Positions 18,187 to 27,185 of a DNA stretch of 54,703 bases are shown here, one piece after another. The notes beneath the pieces are model-generated. The model saw only the letters and a list, made by a program, of their open reading frames with translations. It searched no databases and had not been told where the DNA came from. Each line of letters opens with the position of its first letter. The stretch's first letter is position 1. This DNA comes from Gammaproteobacteria bacterium (GTDB taxonomy: Bacteria > Pseudomonadota > Gammaproteobacteria > Steroidobacterales > GCA-2729495). Location of the stretch: contig JADZBS010000032.1 in NCBI GenBank assembly GCA_020851975.1, positions 1 to 54,703 of the forward strand, in the 5' to 3' direction. A program made the position numbers and the translations under genes.

Positions 18187-19575
18187 ATGGCAGAGCAGGA
18201 CTACCGCGTCGAACACGACAGCATGGGCGAGCTGCGGGTACCACAGCGTGCGCTGTGGGGCCCACAGACCCAGCGCGCGATCGAAAACTTTCCGTTGAGC
18301 GGGCTCGCCATGCCGCGTGCGTTCATCCGTGCGCTCGGCCTCGTCAAGTGGGCGGCTGCCGGTGCCAATGGCGAGCTCGGGCTGCTGCCCTCGCCGAAGG
18401 CGCGTGCCATCCAGTCTGCAGCACTCGAAGTCGCGGGTGGGCGCCACGACGCGCACTTTCCGGTCGATGTCTTCCAGACCGGCTCCGGGACCAGTTCCAA
18501 CATGAACGCCAACGAGGTGATCGCCCGGCTGGCTAACCGCAAGAGCCAGGTCCCCATCCATCCCCTCGACGACGTCAACATGGGCCAGAGCAGCAACGAC
18601 GTGGTCCCTACCGCCATTCACGTCGCCGCTGCACTGCTGGTGACCGAGGAGCTGCTGCCGGCCCTGGCGCACCTGCGCAAGATCCTGGAAGCGCGCGCCA
18701 CGGATACCGACAACGTGGTGAAGACGGCACGCACCCATCTGATGGACGCCATGCCGATCCGGCTTGGCCAGGAAATCTCCGGCTGGGCGGCGCAGATCGC
18801 CCTGGCCGAGGCGCGGTTCGGGGAGTGCATGGCGCGGCTCGTGCGCCTCGCCCAGGGCGGCACGGCCGTCGGTACCGGCATCAATACGCATCCGCGATTC
18901 GGCGGGAAGGTGGCCGTGCTGCTCGGGGAGCAGACCGGCATCGCCTTCGCTCCCACCGACAACTGCGTCGCCGCGATGAGCAGCCAGGATACGGCCGTGG
19001 AACTGTCCGGCCAGCTGCGCGTACTGGCGGTGGCACTGATGAAGATCGCCAACGACCTGCGCTGGATGAACAGCGGTCCGCTCGCCGGGCTCGCCGAGAT
19101 CACGTTGCCTGCGTTGCAGCCGGGCAGCAGCATCATGCCGGGGAAGGTCAACCCGGTGGTTCCGGAGGCGGTGGCCATGGTCGCGGCGCAGGTGATCGGC
19201 AACGATGCAGCCATTGCCGTGGCCGGGCAGTCCGGGAACTTCCAGCTCAACGTCATGCTGCCACTGGTGGCGCACAACCTGCTGCAGAGCCTCCAGCTCC
19301 TGTCACGCGCGAGCCGGCTGCTGGCCGACAAGGCCGTGGCGGGCCTGCAGCCGAACCGGGAGCATCTGGCTGCTGCCGTCGATCGCAATCCCATGCTGGT
19401 CACCGCGATGACGCCGGTGATCGGCTACGAGAAGGGCGCGGTCATCGCCCGACGTGCCTACGCCGAGGGGCGTTCGATCCGCGAGATAGCCCGCGAGGAG
19501 ACCGACCTCACCGACGCCGAACTCGACCGCCTGCTCGATGCCCTGGAACTCACCCGTGGTGGCATCAAGGGCTGA
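18187..19575 (+). CDS. fumC: Class II fumarate hydratase
   Basis: 462 residues of the oxygen-stable, iron-free fumarase that hydrates fumarate to malate. It carries the superfamily signature GSSIMPGKVNP at about residue 314 and the typical TGSGTSSNMNANEVIA and KTARTHLMDAMPIRLGQE blocks. The N-terminus YRVEHDSMGELRVPQRALWG is canonical, supporting the ATG at 18187. Together with acnA and maeA it gives the window three TCA-cycle-linked enzymes. It overlaps the following Nudix gene by up to 38 nt. Confidence 0.96.
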   Translation: MAEQDYRVEHDSMGELRVPQRALWGPQTQRAIENFPLSGLAMPRAFIRALGLVKWAAAGANGELGLLPSPKARAIQSAALEVAGGRHDAHFPVDVFQTGSGTSSNMNANEVIARLANRKSQVPIHPLDDVNMGQSSNDVVPTAIHVAAALLVTEELLPALAHLRKILEARATDTDNVVKTARTHLMDAMPIRLGQEISGWAAQIALAEARFGECMARLVRLAQGGTAVGTGINTHPRFGGKVAVLLGEQTGIAFAPTDNCVAAMSSQDTAVELSGQLRVLAVALMKIANDLRWMNSGPLAGLAEITLPALQPGSSIMPGKVNPVVPEAVAMVAAQVIGNDAAIAVAGQSGNFQLNVMLPLVAHNLLQSLQLLSRASRLLADKAVAGLQPNREHLAAAVDRNPMLVTAMTPVIGYEKGAVIARRAYAEGRSIREIAREETDLTDAELDRLLDALELTRGGIKG

Positions 19576-20182
19576 ACCCGCCTGGCGTGAGCGGATCGCC
19601 CTGCGCCTGCTGGGGACGGCACCCGCCGCCGATCCGGAAGCGGAGGCCAGGGCCGGGCTGCTGCCCGGCATCGACGGCGCTTTTCCCTGGCCGCTGACCC
19701 GGGCGGCGGTGCTGGTGCCATTGCTGGAACGGCCGGGCGGTCATGTCGTGGTACTGACGCGCCGGGCCGATCACCTGCCGGATCACCCGGGGCAGATCAG
19801 TCTGCCGGGAGGACGGATCGATCCCGACGATGCAGGACCGCTGGCCGCTGCGCTGCGCGAGTTCCGGGAAGAGATCGGGGGCGATCCGGCGCAGGTGGCA
19901 ATCGCCGGCTACCTGCCGCCGCTGCCCGTGGTCACGGGCTTCGTGGTGACGCCCGTGGTCGGTTTCATCGAGCGGCACGCCGCGTTCATCCCGGATCCCG
20001 CCGAGGTCGCCGAGGTCTTCGAAGTCCCGCTGGCCTTCCTGCTCGACCCGGCGAACGTGCGTTGCGGCCACCGGCAGGTGCGCGGCATTGAATTGCCAGT
20101 GGCGGAGTTCGTCTACGGTCGCTGGCGGATCTGGGGCGCCACGGCACAGATCCTGCAGTCTCTCATTAAAAACATATTGTAA
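19538..20182 (+). CDS. nudL: Nudix hydrolase, CoA pyrophosphatase (NudL) type
   Basis: 214 residues from the ATG at 19538; GTGs at 19556 and 19559 would give a smaller overlap with fumC. The Nudix box is in the CoA-pyrophosphatase form with an extra residue: LPGGRIDPDD followed by ALREFREEIGG. The preceding LPDHPGQISLPGG matches the UPF0035 element of CoA pyrophosphatases, which split CoA into phosphopantetheine and adenosine 3',5'-bisphosphate. The last codons and the gap to mazG are AT-rich. Confidence 0.85.
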   Translation: MPWNSPVVASRAEPAWRERIALRLLGTAPAADPEAEARAGLLPGIDGAFPWPLTRAAVLVPLLERPGGHVVVLTRRADHLPDHPGQISLPGGRIDPDDAGPLAAALREFREEIGGDPAQVAIAGYLPPLPVVTGFVVTPVVGFIERHAAFIPDPAEVAEVFEVPLAFLLDPANVRCGHRQVRGIELPVAEFVYGRWRIWGATAQILQSLIKNIL

Positions 20183-20189
20183 TAACAAT
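20176..20189. promoter_or_regulatory. Inverted repeat ATTGT-AATA-ACAAT just before mazG
   Basis: The repeat overlaps the last codons of the Nudix gene and ends six bases before the mazG ATG, inside an AT-rich patch of about 40 bp. It could be an operator or part of a mazG promoter. Its position so close to the start codon would allow a repressor to block both transcription and translation. No regulator is suggested by context. Confidence 0.35.
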
Positions 20190-20194
20190 CATAT

Positions 20195-20989
20195 ATGGCT
20201 GATATCCAGAAACTTCTAGATGTCATGGCAGCGCTGCGGGACCCGGTCGGCGGCTGTCCGTGGGACCAGGAACAGGACTTTGCCTCCATTGCGCCGTACA
20301 CGATCGAAGAAGCTTACGAGGTGGCCGACGCGATCGAACGTGGCGATCCCGCCGACCTGTGCGAAGAACTCGGCGACCTGCTCCTCCAGGTGGTGTTTCA
20401 CGCCCGCATGGCGGAGGAGGCCGGTCAGTTCGCCTTCGGCGACGTCGTCACCGCGATCACCGACAAGCTCGTGCGTCGCCACCCCCATGTGTTCGGCTCG
20501 ACCCGCATCGCCTCGGCCAGCGAACAGCGCACGGCCTGGGAGACCCAGAAGGCGACCGAGCAGGACCGCGAACCGGGTGGTGCAGGGCGTGTGCTGGCCG
20601 GCGTGGCCCACGCATTGCCTGCGCTGGCGCGTGCCGCCAAGCTCGGCCGGCGTGCGGCCCGCGTCGGCTTCGACTGGACGGACTTCACCGGCGTGCTCGC
20701 CAAGGTCCGTGAAGAGGTGGCGGAAGTGGAAGCCGCCGAGCACGCCGGTGCGTTGGCCCTGCGCGAGGAAATCGGCGACCTCCTTTTCAGCGTCGCCAAT
20801 CTCGCTCGTCGGGTCGACCTCGACCCGGAGGAAGCGCTGCGTCTTGCCAACGCCAAGTTCGAACGCCGGTTCGATGCCGTCGAGGACCGCGTGCGTGCGA
20901 GCGGCCGCGACTGGTCAGGCTTCGATGCCGCGGAACTCGATGCCTTCTGGTGCGAGGTGAAGGCAGCGGGGAGCGAACGCGCCGGTTAG
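20195..20989 (+). CDS. mazG: Nucleoside triphosphate pyrophosphohydrolase MazG
   Basis: 264 residues, the full two-domain MazG. It hydrolyses NTPs and dNTPs to monophosphates and clears damaged nucleotides or lowers ppGpp. The N-terminal half starts [20 protein letters not shown] and has the metal-binding [24 protein letters not shown] region (EEAYE and EELGD); the C-terminal repeat has [13 protein letters not shown] and [10 protein letters not shown]. Its stop overlaps that of the convergent slipin gene by 4 nt. Confidence 0.94.
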   Translation: MADIQKLLDVMAALRDPVGGCPWDQEQDFASIAPYTIEEAYEVADAIERGDPADLCEELGDLLLQVVFHARMAEEAGQFAFGDVVTAITDKLVRRHPHVFGSTRIASASEQRTAWETQKATEQDREPGGAGRVLAGVAHALPALARAAKLGRRAARVGFDWTDFTGVLAKVREEVAEVEAAEHAGALALREEIGDLLFSVANLARRVDLDPEEALRLANAKFERRFDAVEDRVRASGRDWSGFDAAELDAFWCEVKAAGSERAG

Positions 20990-21747
20990 GGTCCCGTGCG
21001 CCCGCCGCCCGTGCGGTCGATCAGGCTCTGCATCAGGTCCATGGGCACGGGAAAGACGATCGTATTCGTGCGGTCCTTGGCGATCTCGGTGAGCGTCTGC
21101 AGGTAACGTAGTTGCAGGGCCTGCTGTTGTGACGCCAGCATCTGGGCGGCCTGCGCCAGCATTTCCGATGCCTGTTTCTCACCCTCGGCATGAATGATCT
21201 TGGCGCGGCGTGCGCGCTCGGCCTCGGCCTGGGCGGCAATGGCCCGCACCATGTTCTCGTTGAGGTCGATGTGCTTGATCTCGACGTTCGAGACCTTGAT
21301 GCCCCAGGCGTCGGTCTGGCGGTCGAGGATCTTCTGGATGTCCGCGTTCATTTTCTCGCGTTCCGCGAGCATCTCGTCGAGTTCGTGCTGGCCGAGCACC
21401 GATCGCAGCGTGGTCTGGGCGAGCTGGCTCGTCGCCTCGAAGACGTTGACCACCTGGATCACTGCCTTCTCGGGGTCGACGATGCGGAAGTACACCACCG
21501 CATTGACCTGCACCGAGACGTTGTCGCGGGAAATCACGTCCTGGGTCGGCACGTCGAGCACGATGACGCGCAAGTCCACGCGCACGATCTGCTGGACGCC
21601 CGGAATCACGATGATGAGTCCCGGCCCCTTCACCCCGGTGAAGCGACCGAGCGTGAAGGTCACGCCGCGCTCGTATTCCTTCAGCACCTTGATGCTGCTG
21701 ACGAGCAGCAGCACCACGAACACGGCCAGCACGATCAGGAATGGCAT
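20986..21747 (-). CDS. SPFH/band-7 membrane protein, slipin (stomatin-like)
   Basis: 253 residues. One N-terminal hydrophobic segment (residues about 3-19) is followed by the SPFH domain: [50 protein letters not shown] coiled-coil stretch rich in Ala/Glu follows ([21 protein letters not shown]). These are the marks of bacterial slipins, which form membrane microdomain scaffolds. It lies 37 bp downstream of the NfeD gene, the usual operon partner that clips stomatin. Confidence 0.93.
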   Translation of the reverse strand: MPFLIVLAVFVVLLLVSSIKVLKEYERGVTFTLGRFTGVKGPGLIIVIPGVQQIVRVDLRVIVLDVPTQDVISRDNVSVQVNAVVYFRIVDPEKAVIQVVNVFEATSQLAQTTLRSVLGQHELDEMLAEREKMNADIQKILDRQTDAWGIKVSNVEIKHIDLNENMVRAIAAQAEAERARRAKIIHAEGEKQASEMLAQAAQMLASQQQALQLRYLQTLTEIAKDRTNTIVFPVPMDLMQSLIDRTGGGRTGP

Positions 21748-21784
21748 GGGCAGGTCTCCGGGCAGGGTGGGGCGCGTCGGGCCG

Positions 21785-23200
21785 TCAGTCCGGTCCGCCG
21801 AGCGGTGATACTTCCAGTACGAGGCCGTCGAGCCGCCGAATTCGCAGCCGCTGGCCCTTGCTGACAGGCGTTCGCGTCACGGCATTCCAGATCTCGCCAC
21901 GGACCGTCACCGTGCCTTCGTGGTCGAAGGCGGCGTTGGCCACTGCGATTTCGTCGAGCATCGCCTCGCGGCCACTCACCACGGGGCGGCGACGGGATTG
22001 CAGCAACAGCACCATCAACGCCAGCAGGCCGGCACTGGCGAGCACGCCGACGCTGCCGATCAGTGCGCGCGAGATCGCGAAGCCCGGCACGTCGGCGTCG
22101 AGCAACATGATGGAACCGAACACGAAGGCCACCACGCCACCGATACCGAGTGCGCCGAAGCTCGGCACGAAGGACTCCGCGATCAACAGGGCGACACCGA
22201 GCAGGATGAGCCCGAGCCCGGCGTAGTTCACGGGCAGGACCTGGAAGGCGAACAACGCGAGCAGCAGGCAGATCGCGCCCACGACGCCCGGCAGCACCGC
22301 ACCCGGGTTGTAGCCCTCGAAAATCAGTCCGTAGATGCCGATCAGGAGCAGGAAATAGGCGACGTTCGGATCGGTGATCGTGGCAAGCAGCCGGGTGCGC
22401 CAGTCGGGCTGGTAGCGCTCGACCGTGAGGTCGCGGGTATCGAGCTCCCGCGTCGCATCCCCGAGGCGCACCGTGCGTCCATGCGCCTGTCGCAGCAGGT
22501 CGGCGACATCGGTGGCCATGAAGTCCACGACCCGATTGGCGACGGCCTGCTCGGCCGTCAGGCTCACCGCTTCCCGCACCGCCCGTTCGGCCCAGTCGGC
22601 ATTGCGGCCGCGCAGCTCGGCAAGGCCGCGGATGTAGGCGACCGCATCGTTGACGGCCTTGCGCTCCATGGCTGTCCCGCCGCGGGCAGCCGCCGCCGGC
22701 TCATCGCCGGTCGGCGCTTTCGGTGCCGCTGCGGGTTCCTGGCGCGGCGCCGGTGCTTCGTCGCCGCCGATCTGCACCGGCGTGGCCGCGCCGAGGTTGG
22801 TGGCCGGTGACATCACGGCCAGGTGGCTCGCGTAGAGGATGTAGGTCCCGGCGCTCGCCGCCCGGGATCCTTTCGGCGCCACGAACGTCGCCACGGGCAC
22901 CGGCGAGGCGAGGATGGCCTTGTTGATGTCGCGCATGGCGGCATCGAGGCCGCCCGGCGTGTCCATTTCGAGGATCACCAGCCGCGCCCCGGCCTCGGCC
23001 GCCTGCGACAGGCCGCGCACGATGTAGTCGCTGGTGGCCGGCCCGATGGCGCCACGAATCTCGAGATGAACCGCGACACCCGTGCTCGCCGCCGCGTCAC
23101 CGGCCGGAGGAGCCGCGGCGGACGTCAGCGGGCACAGGGCGAGCAGGGCGAGCAGGGCCCTCTCGCGGCGCAACGACCAGCCTTGACACCCGGGTTGCAT
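21785..23200 (-). CDS. NfeD-type membrane-bound serine protease (ClpP-like plus NfeD domains)
   Basis: 471 residues. A signal peptide (to about residue 30) precedes a ClpP-fold protease domain: [16 protein letters not shown], then [11 protein letters not shown] with catalytic Ser116, and [11 protein letters not shown] with the predicted Lys181 of the Ser-Lys dyad. About five membrane segments follow at residues 265-400, then an OB-fold NfeDC domain ([21 protein letters not shown]). The Ala/Pro-rich insert at 145-175 is unusual. It partners the slipin gene. The ATG at 23200 sits 11 bases downstream of a TATCAT box. Confidence 0.92.
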   Translation of the reverse strand: MQPGCQGWSLRRERALLALLALCPLTSAAAPPAGDAAASTGVAVHLEIRGAIGPATSDYIVRGLSQAAEAGARLVILEMDTPGGLDAAMRDINKAILASPVPVATFVAPKGSRAASAGTYILYASHLAVMSPATNLGAATPVQIGGDEAPAPRQEPAAAPKAPTGDEPAAAARGGTAMERKAVNDAVAYIRGLAELRGRNADWAERAVREAVSLTAEQAVANRVVDFMATDVADLLRQAHGRTVRLGDATRELDTRDLTVERYQPDWRTRLLATITDPNVAYFLLLIGIYGLIFEGYNPGAVLPGVVGAICLLLALFAFQVLPVNYAGLGLILLGVALLIAESFVPSFGALGIGGVVAFVFGSIMLLDADVPGFAISRALIGSVGVLASAGLLALMVLLLQSRRRPVVSGREAMLDEIAVANAAFDHEGTVTVRGEIWNAVTRTPVSKGQRLRIRRLDGLVLEVSPLGGPD

Positions 23201-23211
23201 AGGTTGGGATG

Positions 23212-23217
23212 ATGATA
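23212..23217 (-). promoter_or_regulatory. Probable -10 box (TATCAT) for the NfeD-slipin operon
   Basis: TATCAT on the minus strand ends 11 bases before the NfeD ATG, so the transcript would have a leader of only about five bases. It lies in the 63-bp gap shared with the divergent aroG gene. Confidence 0.4.
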
Positions 23218-23249
23218 GCAGGGCGGCGCCGCGCAGTTGCCGGCAAGCC

Positions 23250-23257
23250 GCTAGAAT
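23250..23257 (+). promoter_or_regulatory. GCTAGAAT -10 element of aroG, six bases from the ATG
   Basis: The element is followed by GCCGCC and then ATG at 23264. A transcript starting 7 bases after the -10 box would begin at the A of ATG, a leaderless mRNA. No Shine-Dalgarno is possible in that case. The same octamer precedes mnmA and pgsA. Confidence 0.5.
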
Positions 23258-23263
23258 GCCGCC

Positions 23264-24625
23264 ATGGATGCCTCGCGCGACAGCTCCGGCCAGTGGCAGC
23301 CGGACAGCTGGCAGAACAGGATCGTCACGCAGATTCCCGCCTACGGCGATGCGGCACGGCTGCAGGTCGTGTTGCGTGACCTCGCGCGACTGCCGCCGCT
23401 CGTCACGAGCTGGGAAATCGAGGCGCTGAAGGAACGGCTGGCCGCCGCCCAGCAGGGACGTGCCTTCGTCCTGCAGGGCGGCGACTGCGCGGAGACCTTC
23501 GACGACTGCACCTCCGACAGCGTCGTGCAGAAGCTCAAGATCCTGCTGCAGATGAGCGTGGTGATCATCGCCGGCCTGAAACGCCCGGTGGTGCGCGTCG
23601 GGCGCATGGCTGGCCAGTACGCCAAGCCCCGCTCGGAGGATCGCGAGATTCGCGGCGGGGAGGCCCTGCCGAGTTACCGGGGCGACCTGGTCAACCGCAG
23701 CCCGTTCACGCCCGAGGATCGGGAGCCCGATCCGGCGCTGATGCTGCGTGGCTACGAGCGCGCAGCGCTGACGCTGAATTTCGTGCGTGCGCTCATCGAT
23801 GGCGGTTTCGCCGATCTGCACCACCCGGAGAACTGGGACCTTGCCTGGGTATCGCACTCGCCGATGGCCGAACGCTACCACGAGATGGTCCGCAAGGTCA
23901 CCGATGGCCTCGACTACTTCGAGTCGCTCACCGGCTCGAAGATCCACGAGGCGCGGCGCGTGGACTTCTATGCCTCGCACGAAGGACTGAACCTGCACTA
24001 CGAGCAGGCGCAGACACGCTTCCTGAAGCACCGCACGCGCTGGTACGACCTGACCACGCACTACCCGTGGATCGGTGCGCGCACCAGCGCGCCCGACGGT
24101 GCCCACGTCGAGTTCTTCCGCGGCATCGCCAACCCGATCGGCGTGAAGATCGGCCCGGGCACCAGTGCTGCTGCGCTGCGTGAACTGCTGCAGGTGCTGA
24201 ATCCCGCCAACGAACCCGGCCGGCTCACGCTGATCCACCGGCTGGGGGCGACGAGAATCGAGGAGAAGCTCCCGGAGTTCATCGACGTCGTGCGCCATGC
24301 TGGCGCCATGGTGCTGTGGATGTGCGATCCCATGCACGGCAACACCGAGGTGACGCAATCGGGTCTGAAGACACGGCGCTTCGATCGCATTCTTGCCGAA
24401 CTCGAGGCGGCAGCACGCATCCACGCCGCGCAGGGCACGCACCTCGGCGGTGTTCACCTCGAATTGACCGGCGAGCACGTCACCGAGTGCACGGGCGGCG
24501 CACGCGGGCTGACCGATGCCGACCTGCACGCTGCCTACCGCACGCAGGTCGACCCGCGGCTGAACTACGAGCAGGCGATGGAAGTTGCCATGCGCATCGC
24601 GGACCGGGGTGCTCGTGGCGGCTGA
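23264..24625 (+). CDS. aroG: Class II (plant-type) 3-deoxy-7-phosphoheptulonate synthase
   Basis: 453 residues, the length of class II DAHP synthases, which join phosphoenolpyruvate and erythrose 4-phosphate in the first step of aromatic synthesis. The N-terminus WQPDSWQNR and the blocks FVLQGGDCAETFDDC, RVGRMAGQYAKPRS and LPSYRGDLVN are diagnostic, as are DFYASHEGLNLHYE and WMCDPMHGNT. E. coli uses class I enzymes instead. The gene overlaps the start of the uracil-DNA glycosylase gene. The symbol is used for the activity, not as proof of orthology to E. coli aroG. Confidence 0.95.
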   Translation: MDASRDSSGQWQPDSWQNRIVTQIPAYGDAARLQVVLRDLARLPPLVTSWEIEALKERLAAAQQGRAFVLQGGDCAETFDDCTSDSVVQKLKILLQMSVVIIAGLKRPVVRVGRMAGQYAKPRSEDREIRGGEALPSYRGDLVNRSPFTPEDREPDPALMLRGYERAALTLNFVRALIDGGFADLHHPENWDLAWVSHSPMAERYHEMVRKVTDGLDYFESLTGSKIHEARRVDFYASHEGLNLHYEQAQTRFLKHRTRWYDLTTHYPWIGARTSAPDGAHVEFFRGIANPIGVKIGPGTSAAALRELLQVLNPANEPGRLTLIHRLGATRIEEKLPEFIDVVRHAGAMVLWMCDPMHGNTEVTQSGLKTRRFDRILAELEAAARIHAAQGTHLGGVHLELTGEHVTECTGGARGLTDADLHAAYRTQVDPRLNYEQAMEVAMRIADRGARGG

Positions 24626-25286
24626 ACGCAGCCCGCGGCCGGCGATCAGCTTCAACACCGACTGCCAGCGTTGCCCGCGGCTGGCGGCCTTTCTGGCCGA
24701 CAACCGGCGCCAGTACCCGCACTATCACGGCCGCCCGGTGGCGTCCTTCGGTCCTTCGTCGCCGCGTCTGCTGCTGGTGGGGCTCGCGCCCGGGCTGCAC
24801 GGCGCCAACGCCACGGGGCGTCCGTTCACCGGGGACTTCGCCGGTCGCCTGCTCTACGCCACGCTGCACCGCTTCGGATTCGCCAGCCAGCCCGACAGCC
24901 GGGCCGCCGACGATGGCCTGCGGCTCGTCGACTGCCGCATCACCAACGCCGTGCGTTGCGTGCCACCGCAGAACCGCCCGGTACCCGCCGAGGTACGCAG
25001 TTGCAATGGCTATCTGCGCGAGGAACTCGACCTGCTGCGCCCCGGAGGCGTCGTTCTCGCCCTCGGCGCCATCGCGCACGGTGCGGTCCTGCAGGCGTTC
25101 GGCCTGCGCCCGGCACACTGGCGCTTCGCTCATGGCGCCACCCACGCCGTTCGCCCGGGGACGACCCTGGTCGACAGCTATCACTGCAGCCGCTACAACA
25201 CCCAGACGGGCCGGCTGACGACAGCCATGTTCACCGAGCTGTTCGACCGCGTCCGGTCACTGGTCGGCCCGCCGGATCCGGCATGA
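24615..25286 (+). CDS. Family 5 (UDGb-type) uracil-DNA glycosylase
   Basis: About 223 residues from GTG at 24615; another GTG lies at 24609. Motif 1 is GLAPGLHGANATGRPFTGD, the UDGb pattern that lacks the catalytic Asp of family 1. The second motif is HCSRYN in SYHCSRYNTQTG. Cysteines in the N-terminal CQRCPRL and further Cys downstream fit a 4Fe-4S cluster as in families 4 and 5. The enzyme removes uracil and other deaminated bases from DNA. It overlaps aroG upstream and uvrC downstream (ATGA), so repair functions are coupled. Confidence 0.88.
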   Translation: MAAERSPRPAISFNTDCQRCPRLAAFLADNRRQYPHYHGRPVASFGPSSPRLLLVGLAPGLHGANATGRPFTGDFAGRLLYATLHRFGFASQPDSRAADDGLRLVDCRITNAVRCVPPQNRPVPAEVRSCNGYLREELDLLRPGGVVLALGAIAHGAVLQAFGLRPAHWRFAHGATHAVRPGTTLVDSYHCSRYNTQTGRLTTAMFTELFDRVRSLVGPPDPA

Positions 25287-27124
25287 GCGGCGACTTCGAC
25301 CCGCAGGCCCTGGTACGCGGCCTGCCGCGTCGGCCGGGCGTCTACCGCATGCTCGATCGCGCGGGACGCGTGCTCTACGTCGGCAAAGCCCGCCAGCTCC
25401 AGCGGCGCGTCGGCAGCTATTTCGGGCGCCGCCCGCACGATGCCAAGACCGAGGCGTTGTTGCGGCTGGTGGCGGGCGTCGAGGTGACGCTGACCGGCAC
25501 CGAGCAGGAAGCGCTGCTGCTCGAGTACACCCTCATCAAGGAGCACAAGCCGCGCTTCAACGTCGTCCTGCGTGACGACAAGAGCTACCCCTACATCCGC
25601 GTCGGGACCCACCAGGAGTTCGCGCGCTTCGAGTTCCACCGCGGATCGCGCCAGGCACCGGGACGCTACTTCGGGCCGTTCCCGAACGCCGGCGCGGTAC
25701 GCGCGATGTTGCAGCAGCTGCAGAAGCTGTTCCGCATCAGGCCCTGCAGCGACACGTTCTTCGCCCATCGCAGCCGGCCCTGCCTGCAGTACCAGATCCG
25801 GCGCTGCTCGGCCCCCTGTACCGGCCTGGTGACCGCAGAGGACTACCGGCGCGATGTCGAAGACGCCATGCGGTTCATCACGGGAGGCGGCGACGACCTG
25901 CTCGCCAGCCTGGTCGGGCGCATGGAGCGTTGCTCGGCTGAGCTCGAGTACGAGAAAGCCGCAGGGTACCGCGACCAGATCGCCGAAATCCGGCGCATCC
26001 AGCAACAGCAGGCGGTTGCCGGGTCCGTTGCCGCCGATGCCGATGCGCTGGCGGTGGCATTCGAGGGCGACCAGTGCGGCGTGGCGGTGCTGATGGTCCG
26101 TGGTGGACGGGTGCTCGGCTGCCGGACCTTCTTCCCGCGCGTCGTCGCCGGCACGACAGCCGTCGAAGTACTGGCCGCCTTTCTCAGCCAGCATTATCTC
26201 GATGCGGCGACTCCGCCCGAGATCCTCGTTGCGGAACCCCTGGAGGATGCCGGGCTGCTCGGCCAGCTGCTCGGCTCCCGTGCCGGACACGCAGTGGCGG
26301 TGCGGCACAACGTGCGCGGCACGCGACGCCGGTGGCTCGAACTTGCCGCGACCAACGCGCGCCAGGAGGTTGCCGCGCGGGCGGGCGCCTCGGCAGCGAT
26401 CGCGGCTCAACTGCAGGATCTCGCCCGGGCCCTCGACCTGGCCGCCGTGCCGGCCCGCATCGAGTGCTTCGACGTCAGCCACACGCAGGGCGGCGAGACC
26501 GTGGCCGCCTGCGTGGCGCTAGGGCCCGGCGGGCTCCTCAAGTCGGAATACCGGCGCTTCAACATCCGCGGCGTGGCGGCCGGCGACGACTACGGGGCGC
26601 TCGCCGAAGCCGTGGCGCGACGTTATCGCGGTGGACGCGAGGCCGAGCGGCCAGTCCCCGATCTGCTGCTGATCGACGGCGGGCGCGGCCAGCTCGCACG
26701 GATCGAGCCGGTGCTGCAGGAACTGGGCCTCGGCGACGTGGCCCTGCTCGGCGTCGCCAAAGGGGAGGGACGCCGGCCCGGCCACGAGCGGCTGTTCCAG
26801 CCGGGGCAGGCAGCGCCACTCGGAGTGCCGGCCGACGGCGGCGCACTGCGGCTGATCCAGCTGGTGCGCGACGAGGCCCATCGCTTCGCCATCACGGGAC
26901 ACCGGCAACGGCGGGGCCGGCGGCAGGTGCAATCCGTGCTCGACGCCATCACCGGGCTCGGCCCGCGGCGGCGGCGCGCACTCCTGCAGCGCTTCGGCGG
27001 CTTGCAGGGGGTCAGACGGGCCGGGATCGAGGATCTCGCCCGGACCGAAGGCATCAGCCGCACGCTGGCCGAACGGATTTACGCGCACCTGCACGACGCC
27101 CCGGAGGGCAGCGCAGGCGGCTGA
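25283..27124 (+). CDS. uvrC: Excinuclease ABC subunit C
   Basis: 613 residues. UvrC makes both incisions in nucleotide excision repair. The GIY-YIG domain is at the start (RPGVYRMLDRAGRVLYVGKA, catalytic Tyr/Arg region to residue 90), the UVR motif that binds UvrB is AELEYEKAAGYRDQIAEIRR, the RNase H-like domain contains IECFDVSHTQGG and DLLLIDGGRGQL, and two helix-hairpin-helix motifs end the protein (GLGPRRRRALLQRFGG). The ATG shares 4 nt with the glycosylase stop. pgsA follows, as in E. coli. Confidence 0.97.
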   Translation: MSGDFDPQALVRGLPRRPGVYRMLDRAGRVLYVGKARQLQRRVGSYFGRRPHDAKTEALLRLVAGVEVTLTGTEQEALLLEYTLIKEHKPRFNVVLRDDKSYPYIRVGTHQEFARFEFHRGSRQAPGRYFGPFPNAGAVRAMLQQLQKLFRIRPCSDTFFAHRSRPCLQYQIRRCSAPCTGLVTAEDYRRDVEDAMRFITGGGDDLLASLVGRMERCSAELEYEKAAGYRDQIAEIRRIQQQQAVAGSVAADADALAVAFEGDQCGVAVLMVRGGRVLGCRTFFPRVVAGTTAVEVLAAFLSQHYLDAATPPEILVAEPLEDAGLLGQLLGSRAGHAVAVRHNVRGTRRRWLELAATNARQEVAARAGASAAIAAQLQDLARALDLAAVPARIECFDVSHTQGGETVAACVALGPGGLLKSEYRRFNIRGVAAGDDYGALAEAVARRYRGGREAERPVPDLLLIDGGRGQLARIEPVLQELGLGDVALLGVAKGEGRRPGHERLFQPGQAAPLGVPADGGALRLIQLVRDEAHRFAITGHRQRRGRRQVQSVLDAITGLGPRRRRALLQRFGGLQGVRRAGIEDLARTEGISRTLAERIYAHLHDAPEGSAGG

Positions 27125-27149
27125 GAGCGGCCCGGTGCCACCCGGTCAC

Positions 27150-27157
27150 GCTAGAAT
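27150..27157 (+). promoter_or_regulatory. GCTAGAAT -10 element upstream of pgsA
   Basis: The octamer lies 28 bp before the GTG chosen as the pgsA start. An ATG at 27156 overlaps the element and would not be on the transcript, which argues for the GTG at 27186. This promoter would drive pgsA and the three tRNA genes. Confidence 0.45.
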
Positions 27158-27185
27158 GGCGCCCCGCCTGCAACGCAACCCCGTC

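Noticed and set aside
23201..24703. Upstream in-frame extension of the NfeD gene by about 500 codons
   Set aside because: The extension is antisense to the DAHP synthase gene; the ATG at 23200 opens with a proper signal peptide.
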